Assembly (NCBI RefSeq): GCF_943912555.1
Contig: NZ_CALTUR010000105.1
Coordinates: 1 to 5,712 of the forward strand
DNA: 5,712 nt
Direction of reading: 5' to 3'
From: an uncultured Streptococcus sp.
GTDB lineage: Bacteria; Bacillota; Bacilli; Lactobacillales; Streptococcaceae
The translations under genes were made by a program, and so were the position numbers. The notes beneath the pieces were generated by a model that saw nothing but the letters and a program-made list of their open reading frames with translations, did not search any database and was not told the DNA's origin. Below are positions 1 through 5,712 of this stretch, one piece after another; position 1 is the first letter of the stretch; each line of letters opens with the position of its first letter.

Positions 1-89
1 GTCAAGTGTATTTACAGTAAAATTTTAGAAAATCCTAAAAATTTCCTCTTATTTTCCATTTAAAAATGAAAATCATTAATTCTGACACC

Positions 90-117
90 AAAAAAGCCCA
101 GACAACATTGTCTGAGC
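90..117 (-). terminator. Rho-independent terminator after proWX
   Basis: Read on the minus strand, a 10-bp stem (GCTCAGACAA pairing with TTGTCTGGGC, one U-G wobble, TG at the apex) is followed directly by six T residues (90-95). It lies about 47 bases past the proWX stop codon, so it should end the marR-proV-proWX transcript. In the plus direction the stem is followed only by a weak, interrupted T run, so it probably works in one direction. Confidence 0.9.
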
Positions 118-164
118 AGTTTTCTATATGGTCGTTTAACAAAGTTGAGTTTGACATTTTCAAA

Positions 165-2406
<2,242 letters not shown>

Positions 2407-2420
2407 TCTGTATCCTCAAT

Positions 2421-2657
2421 TTAAAACTTCCCTCGATTGGTCAAGTCTTCTACCTTAGGTATGACTTCCTTATTATCCCAATGCTCCACAATTTTCCCGT
2501 TTTCTAGTCGAAAGATATCGTACCGGGCATAGGCAAGGCCATCAATCTGAGTCTGACCATAGCTAACCACATAGTTTCCTTGTCCTAAGAGTTGGAAAAC
2601 AAAGTCGAAAGTGACCTTTACTTATAAACAGCTAATTTGCTCCATTTTAAATCTCAT
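2421..2657 (-). pseudogene. Remnant of a SnoaL-like/NTF2-like gene between marR and proV
   Basis: The space between marR and proV encodes the C-terminal part of a small cone-shaped-fold (SnoaL/NTF2-like) protein. The translated text includes FQLLGQGNYVVSYGQTQIDG, then DIFRLENGKIVEHWD, and ends NRGKF before TAA at 2421-2423. These are strong matches to the end of this family, in which the phrase 'F...NGKIVEHWD...' is highly typical. A plausible original start is ATG at 2657 (MRFKMEQISCL), overlapping the end of marR by 11 bases and preceded by GAGGAGG; ATG at 2645 is in the same frame. A TAA at 2622-2624 interrupts the frame. The usual N-terminal half (about 50 residues or more) is missing, so an internal deletion is more likely than a single nonsense mutation. 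The family has diverse functions and the role of the intact ancestor is unknown. Its placement suggests it was co-transcribed with marR and proV. Confidence 0.8.
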
Positions 2658-3090
2658 TTTCCTCCTCTTTCAGATTAGCCAAAATTCTTTCTTGAAAGGC
2701 TTCAAACTGACGAATTTCTTCCTCTGAAAATCCTTTGTAAAAGATCGTATCCAATTTCTGACTGACACGATGCCCCACTTCTTTCTGAGACTGCCCCAAC
2801 TCTGTTAAAACTAAATACTTCTTACGCTTATCCTCTCCACATGGACTAACGGTTACAAGATTTTGTTCCTCAAGCTTTTTTATCATAGTCGTCAGCGTAT
2901 TATTAGCAAGTCCAGTCGCCAAAGCAATATCTGTCGCAGTTGCGCAGCCAGTTTCACTATTCCATAAAACCGCTAAAATTTTACCCTGTTCACTACGATA
3001 AAGAGCTTCAGGATCTTGGCTCAGTAACTTTTGAAAAATCCGCCCATTCAACAAACGAATATGATGGGCTACCAAATGACTATCTTTCAT
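2647..3090 (-). CDS. MarR-family transcriptional regulator, first gene of the choline/betaine transporter operon
   Basis: This is a 147-residue winged helix-turn-helix protein of typical MarR length, expected to act as a dimer on DNA. The DNA-binding region spans about residues 52-95: TDIALATGL...LTTMIKKLEEQNLV forms the helix-turn-helix, and the wing carries the family D-x-R signature (Asp87, Arg89) before KKYLVLTELG. The N- and C-terminal helices (about 5-30 and 100-142) would form the dimer interface. It has two cysteines, Cys49 before the recognition region and Cys84 in the wing; whether they sense anything is unknown. The ATG at 3090 is preceded by GGAGGTG at close spacing. The gene lies at the head of the operon behind a consensus promoter bracketed by inverted repeats, so autoregulation plus control of proV-proWX is the simplest reading. 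It does not resemble AdcR, the zinc-responsive streptococcal MarR protein. The ligand is unknown. Confidence 0.9.
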   Translation of the reverse strand: MKDSHLVAHHIRLLNGRIFQKLLSQDPEALYRSEQGKILAVLWNSETGCATATDIALATGLANNTLTTMIKKLEEQNLVTVSPCGEDKRKKYLVLTELGQSQKEVGHRVSQKLDTIFYKGFSEEEIRQFEAFQERILANLKEEENEI

Positions 3091-3103
3091 GACACCTCCA
3101 ATT

Positions 3104-3121
3104 TATTTCTATAGCGAAACG
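3104..3121. promoter_or_regulatory. Putative MarR operator, downstream site
   Basis: TATTTC-N6-GAAACG repeats the layout of the site at 3161-3178: identical left arm and identical GAAA core, with the outer two bases of the right arm changed. It falls in the first transcribed bases, between the -10 hexamer and the marR ribosome binding site. A bound protein here would block initiation or early elongation. The two sites start 57 bp apart, about five and a half helical turns. Confidence 0.45.
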
Positions 3122-3130
3122 AATAAAGCA

Positions 3131-3159
3131 ATTGTAACACTCATTATTCTAACTGTCAA
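3131..3159 (-). promoter_or_regulatory. Consensus sigma-A promoter of the marR-proV-proWX operon
   Basis: On the minus strand TTGACA (3159-3154) is separated by exactly 17 bases from TACAAT (3136-3131). This is a perfect -35 and a -10 with one mismatch at ideal spacing. Transcription should start near 3124, giving a leader of about 33 bases before the marR ATG. A strong promoter in front of a repressor-type gene fits tight negative control. No other convincing promoter was seen between here and proWX. Confidence 0.88.
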
Positions 3160-3160
3160 C

Positions 3161-3178
3161 TATTTCGACTTAGAAATA
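3161..3178. promoter_or_regulatory. Putative MarR operator, upstream site
   Basis: An 18-bp inverted repeat, TATTTC-N6-GAAATA (six perfect base pairs per arm), lies one base upstream of the -35 hexamer. Its left arm and inner GAAA recur at 3104-3121 on the other side of the promoter. Size and symmetry fit a MarR dimer site. The function is inferred from position and symmetry only. Confidence 0.5.
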
Positions 3179-3190
3179 ATTTTTCCCAGT

Positions 3191-3216
3191 AAAAAATCTC
3201 CTACCCAAGGTAGAAG
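3191..3216 (-). terminator. Rho-independent terminator after the ligase gene
   Basis: On the minus strand an 8-bp stem (CTTCTACC pairing with GGTAGGAG, one U-G wobble, TTG loop) is followed by ATTTTTT. It begins 20 bases past the stop codon of the ligase gene. It lies just upstream of the marR promoter, so it insulates the marR operon from ligase transcription. Confidence 0.85.
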
Positions 3217-3235
3217 AATTTTAATCTTATAAAAC

Positions 3236-4429
3236 TTAATCCGTCATGTCCGATACCAACGTTCGATGCTCCAATGGAATACTGCACATAACTAGCAAGA
3301 AAATGAAACCTGACTGAATCCAGAAGAGGGCCAAGTCAAAGATTCCGTGTACAGCAACCACTGTAAGGAAAGACAGATAAAGACCGATAATCGGGCGTTT
3401 CCCCGACTCCTGACTCATATCCATCATCAAGCGAACAGGAGCAACAGAAGACAAAACTAATAAAATAGTCCCCACAATTCCGTAACTCAGAATCGTATCA
3501 ATATAAAGACTGTGAGCATGTTCATGATAAGGAGCATGTATCCGAGGATAAGAGTGCATATAGGTCAATGGCCCTTCACCCCAAAAAGGATTCTGCTTAA
3601 ACAAGACCATCCCAGCATCCCAGATAGAAATGCGTTCTTCCATAGAAGAGTCTAAAGTCCCCATCCGAACTCCCAAATCACTAGAAAAGAGGAAACTCAA
3701 GCCAATGGCGAATACCCCAATACTAAGCCAAAAGGCCTTCCAGTTTTTAATGGTCGTAAAGAGATAGATGATTGCTCCAGCGATAATAGCAGGAAAGGCA
3801 GTTCGATTCTGCGTAAAGTTCAAACCAAAGAGATTCACAAAGCCTGCAATCACACAGAATACTTTCAACCAATTCAACTTGGTCGTTGTAAACAGATAGA
3901 AGGCAATCATGATACAGAAACAACAAATAATTCCATAATAATTAGGGTTAAAGAAGGTCACTTCTGCACGATTCTGATGCCACACCTGCATATTGGGGGA
4001 AAGAAAAGCATAGTTAAATTTCTTCACAATTTGGAAATGTTCTAAACTCGCAAAAGCAGCTGACAAGACGCTACCAAACAAGACGAGCTGCAAAATCAAG
4101 CGAAAGAATTTATGTGATAAAATCGACTGATAGTGCAAAAAGAAAACAGTAAATAGAAACATTCCTACTGAAGCAACAAGACCCATCCAATTTTGTGCAA
4201 AAACGGATATAACAGTACTATAGCCAAGAAAAAGAAGCAGCATCGGATGCTCCCCCATTTTCTGAAGAATACTTTTCATGTCTCCTGTAAAAATCAAACT
4301 GATAATATATAAACAGAATACAACTACAAAAAGATAAAAGGGTAAAAAGATACTCAGGATAATTCCCAATAAAATCAGCTCTTTACTAGACAACCCTTTC
4401 AGCTTTTCAATAAAGCCTATTGATTTCAA
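3236..4429 (-). CDS. tacL: O-antigen ligase/Wzy_C-family membrane protein, probable lipoteichoic acid ligase TacL (RafX)
   Basis: This is a 397-residue polytopic membrane protein with about eleven hydrophobic segments. Its family marks are NRAEVTFFNPNYYG (153-166), FTQNRTA (205-211) with Arg209, and ERISIWDAGMVLFKQNPFWG (265-284). A long extracytoplasmic loop (about 249-306) ends in HAPYHEHAHSLYI (298-310), followed by YGIVG (316-320). O-antigen-ligase enzymes use conserved Arg and His residues of this kind to move an undecaprenyl-linked polymer onto an acceptor. In pneumococcus the RafX protein, renamed TacL, joins teichoic acid chains to the glycolipid anchor. I assign TacL from overall resemblance and because rafX and a birA-like gene (rafS) flank the raf locus there, as I recall. 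Another polysaccharide ligase or polymerase remains possible. Translation appears to start at TTG (4429): AAAGGA lies six bases upstream, an in-frame TGA lies a few codons further upstream, and the next in-frame ATG (residue 51) would remove the first membrane segments. Confidence 0.8.
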   Translation of the reverse strand: MKSIGFIEKLKGLSSKELILLGIILSIFLPFYLFVVVFCLYIISLIFTGDMKSILQKMGEHPMLLLFLGYSTVISVFAQNWMGLVASVGMFLFTVFFLHYQSILSHKFFRLILQLVLFGSVLSAAFASLEHFQIVKKFNYAFLSPNMQVWHQNRAEVTFFNPNYYGIICCFCIMIAFYLFTTTKLNWLKVFCVIAGFVNLFGLNFTQNRTAFPAIIAGAIIYLFTTIKNWKAFWLSIGVFAIGLSFLFSSDLGVRMGTLDSSMEERISIWDAGMVLFKQNPFWGEGPLTYMHSYPRIHAPYHEHAHSLYIDTILSYGIVGTILLVLSSVAPVRLMMDMSQESGKRPIIGLYLSFLTVVAVHGIFDLALFWIQSGFIFLLVMCSIPLEHRTLVSDMTD

Positions 4430-4483
4430 AATGAATCCTTTCTCTCCAAATCAGTTGATTCAGATAATAGTAAGCTACCATTT

Positions 4484-4512
4484 ATTGTACCACTTTTTAA
4501 GCAATTTGAAAA
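4484..4512 (-). promoter_or_regulatory. Extended -10 promoter of the ligase gene
   Basis: On the minus strand TGGTACAAT supplies an extended -10 (TG at 4492-4491, TACAAT at 4489-4484). TTTTCA (4512-4507) is a weak -35 at 17-base spacing. Extended -10 promoters with poor -35 boxes are common in streptococci. The predicted start near 4477 gives a leader of about 48 bases before the TTG codon. Confidence 0.65.
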
Positions 4513-4623
4513 CAAGGGAAACGATTCCTAGGTAAAAAAGGGAGCAAAAATACTGGGATTTCAAAACTCAATCATTAGTACTACATTTACTCCAAGAAAA
4601 TCATACCGTAAAGACTAGGCATA

Positions 4624-4632
4624 TGTTAAAAT
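4624..4632 (+). promoter_or_regulatory. Probable extended -10 promoter of birA
   Basis: TGTTAAAAT is a TG-N extended -10 with TAAAAT at 4627-4632. No good -35 is present; TACCGT sits at the 17-base position. A start near 4639 would give a leader of about 74 bases. A TATACT at 4685-4690 is too close to the birA ribosome binding site to be the main promoter. Confidence 0.45.
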
Positions 4633-4712
4633 AGTAGTAATAAAATATAGATTAGGCGCAACTATCCAAACTAGATTCAAATCATATACTATTCTTAAAG
4701 AAAGGCAACACT

Positions 4713-5648
4713 ATGAAATCCTACCAAGCTGTCTACCAAATCCTATCTAAAGAAACCGACTATATCAGCGGAGAAAAAATTGCAGAAGAACTATCCCTAA
4801 GCCGAACATCAATTTGGAAAGCCATCAAGCGACTAGAACAAGAAGGCATTGAAATTGATAGCATCAAAAACAAAGGATATAAACTGATGAATGGTGACCT
4901 TATTCTCCCAGAGATTCTAGAAGAAAATCTTCCAATTAAAGTCAGTTTTAAACCCGAAACAAAATCAACACAACTGGATGCAAAAGAAGCAATTGATTTA
5001 GGGAATGAAGCAAACACCCTCTATATAGCTTCCTATCAAACAGCAGGGCGAGGCCGTTTTCAACGTTCCTTCTACTCACCACAAGGTGGTATTTATATGA
5101 CACTACATCTTAAACCAAATCTCGCCTATGACAAATTACCATCCTACACATTACTTGTAGCTGGAGCTGTCTACAAAGCCATTAAGAACCTAACTTTAAT
5201 AGATGTCGACATAAAATGGGTCAATGATATCTACCTAAACAATCATAAAATTGGAGGAATCCTTACTGAGGCAATGACGTCTGTAGAAACAGGCCTAGTC
5301 ACAGATATCATTATTGGAGTAGGAATTAACTTTACTATTAAGGACTTCCCTCAGGAATTAAAAGAAAAAGCTGCTAGTCTATTTAAAGCACCAGCACCTA
5401 TAACCAGAAATGAATTAATTATAGAGATATGGCGTGCTTTCTTCGAAACACCAGCAGAAGAGCTATTATACCTATACAAAAAACAGTCCTTCGTTCTAGG
5501 AAAAGAAGTGACTTTCACACTAGATCAGAAAGACTACAAGGGACTTGCTAAGGACATCTCTGAAAATGGCAAACTTTTAGTTCAATGTGATGACGGAAAA
5601 GAAATCTGGCTAAATAGCGGAGAAATTTCACTAAAGAATTGGAAGTAA
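4713..5648 (+). CDS. birA: Bifunctional biotin-[acetyl-CoA-carboxylase] ligase/biotin operon repressor BirA
   Basis: BirA activates biotin with ATP to biotinyl-5'-AMP and attaches it to the target lysine of biotin carrier proteins, chiefly that of acetyl-CoA carboxylase. This copy has 311 residues, the usual length for the two-function class. Residues 1-60 form a winged helix-turn-helix (SGEKIAEELSLSRTSIWKAI at 19-38, wing KNKGYKL at 52-58), so it may repress biotin uptake or synthesis genes. The catalytic core has TKSTQLDA (83-90), the adenylate-binding loop QTAGRGRF (109-116), KWVNDIYLNNHKIGGILTE (168-186) and GVGINF (202-207). A C-terminal SH3-like domain follows, with GKLLV and EIWLNSGEISLK at about 286-308. 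All key motifs are intact. The ATG at 4713 is preceded by AAAGG at seven bases. The gene appears to be a single-gene unit running opposite to everything else in the window. A homologue next to the pneumococcal raf locus was named rafS. No terminator is visible before the window ends. Confidence 0.95.
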   Translation: MKSYQAVYQILSKETDYISGEKIAEELSLSRTSIWKAIKRLEQEGIEIDSIKNKGYKLMNGDLILPEILEENLPIKVSFKPETKSTQLDAKEAIDLGNEANTLYIASYQTAGRGRFQRSFYSPQGGIYMTLHLKPNLAYDKLPSYTLLVAGAVYKAIKNLTLIDVDIKWVNDIYLNNHKIGGILTEAMTSVETGLVTDIIIGVGINFTIKDFPQELKEKAASLFKAPAPITRNELIIEIWRAFFETPAEELLYLYKKQSFVLGKEVTFTLDQKDYKGLAKDISENGKLLVQCDDGKEIWLNSGEISLKNWK

Positions 5649-5674
5649 TAGTAAGTTTATACAATAAAAAATAA

Positions 5675-5712
5675 GGCTCTATAATATTTGTAGTGGGTAA
5701 ATCCCCTATGGA
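5675..5712. mobile_element. Possible edge of an ISL3-family insertion sequence
   Basis: From 5675 to the window end the text begins GGCTCTATAATATTTG and continues as non-coding sequence, 26 bases after the birA stop. ISL3-family terminal repeats characteristically begin GGCTCT or GGTTCT, and streptococcal members such as IS1167 are common in this group. Only about 38 bases are visible, with no transposase and no second end, so this is tentative and could be ordinary downstream sequence. Confidence 0.35.

Larger units (their letters stand above)
4430..4712. other. Divergent intergenic region between the ligase gene and birA
   Basis: This 283-bp AT-rich region holds the two divergent promoters listed separately. 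I see no coding sequence, no tRNA-like fold, no BOX-type repeat and no strong terminator. No clear palindrome of the kind bound by BirA-type repressors was found. In pneumococcus, as I recall, this is where rafR and the raffinose operon sit, but no coding trace of them is visible here. Confidence 0.6.

Noticed and set aside
20..44. AT-rich hairpin (TTTTAG pairing with CTAAAA, 6-base loop)
   Set aside because: Almost all A-T pairs, no adjoining T tract in a useful position and no gene in the window that needs it.
12..59. 15-codon minus-strand peptide frame (begins MENKRKF) past the proWX terminator
   Set aside because: No ribosome binding site precedes the ATG, no promoter is visible, and AT-rich sequence gives such short frames by chance.
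4514..4532. Small symmetry GGAA-ACGA-TTCC next to CCTAGG in the divergent intergenic region
   Set aside because: Only four pairs in the stem and no repeat elsewhere in the window; not distinguishable from chance.
4685..4690. TATACT as a birA -10 box
   Set aside because: It would start transcription within or next to the ribosome binding site, and no -35 lies at proper spacing; TGTTAAAAT at 4624 is more credible.
4760..5017. Minus-strand open frame of 85 codons
   Set aside because: Antisense shadow of the birA DNA-binding domain, with Ser/Phe-rich text typical of reversed coding sequence.

Overview
The window looks like chromosome of a mitis-group Streptococcus, close to S. pneumoniae/S. mitis. 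The DNA is AT-rich, the ribosome binding sites are strong GGAGG types, the promoters are consensus or extended -10 sigma-A types, and the proteins match pneumococcal families: a ProV/ProWX choline/betaine importer, a TacL/RafX-like ligase and BirA. The assignment rests on recognition of the proteins, not on a database search.

Layout from left to right. Bases 1-89 hold no gene I can support. A rho-independent terminator (90-117) closes a leftward operon. Read in its own direction, that operon is a MarR-family regulator (3090-2647), a decayed SnoaL/NTF2-like gene (2657-2421), the ATPase gene proV (2406-1678) and the permease/substrate-binding fusion gene proWX (1685-165). A consensus promoter (TTGACA-N17-TACAAT, 3159-3131) drives it. 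Two related TATTTC-N6-GAAA inverted repeats bracket the promoter and are good candidates for the MarR protein's own operator. A second leftward unit, an O-antigen-ligase-family membrane protein with a TTG start (4429-3236), ends at its own terminator (3216-3191) just upstream of the marR promoter. A 283-bp divergent intergenic region then separates it from rightward birA (4713-5648). The last ~38 bases begin with GGCTCT and may be the edge of an ISL3-type insertion sequence.

How the genes fit together. ProV and ProWX form an ATP-driven importer for quaternary amines such as choline or glycine betaine, and MarR probably controls its expression. Mitis-group streptococci decorate their teichoic acids with phosphocholine. 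The adjacent membrane protein resembles the ligase that joins teichoic acid chains to the glycolipid anchor, so choline supply and choline-polymer assembly may be physically linked here. BirA attaches biotin to carboxylases and also carries a DNA-binding domain; it appears functionally unrelated.

The most notable points are the repeat-bracketed marR promoter, the broken gene embedded in the operon, and the direct tacL/birA junction. As I recall, pneumococcal genomes carry the raffinose (raf) locus at that junction. I see no wholly new system in the window.
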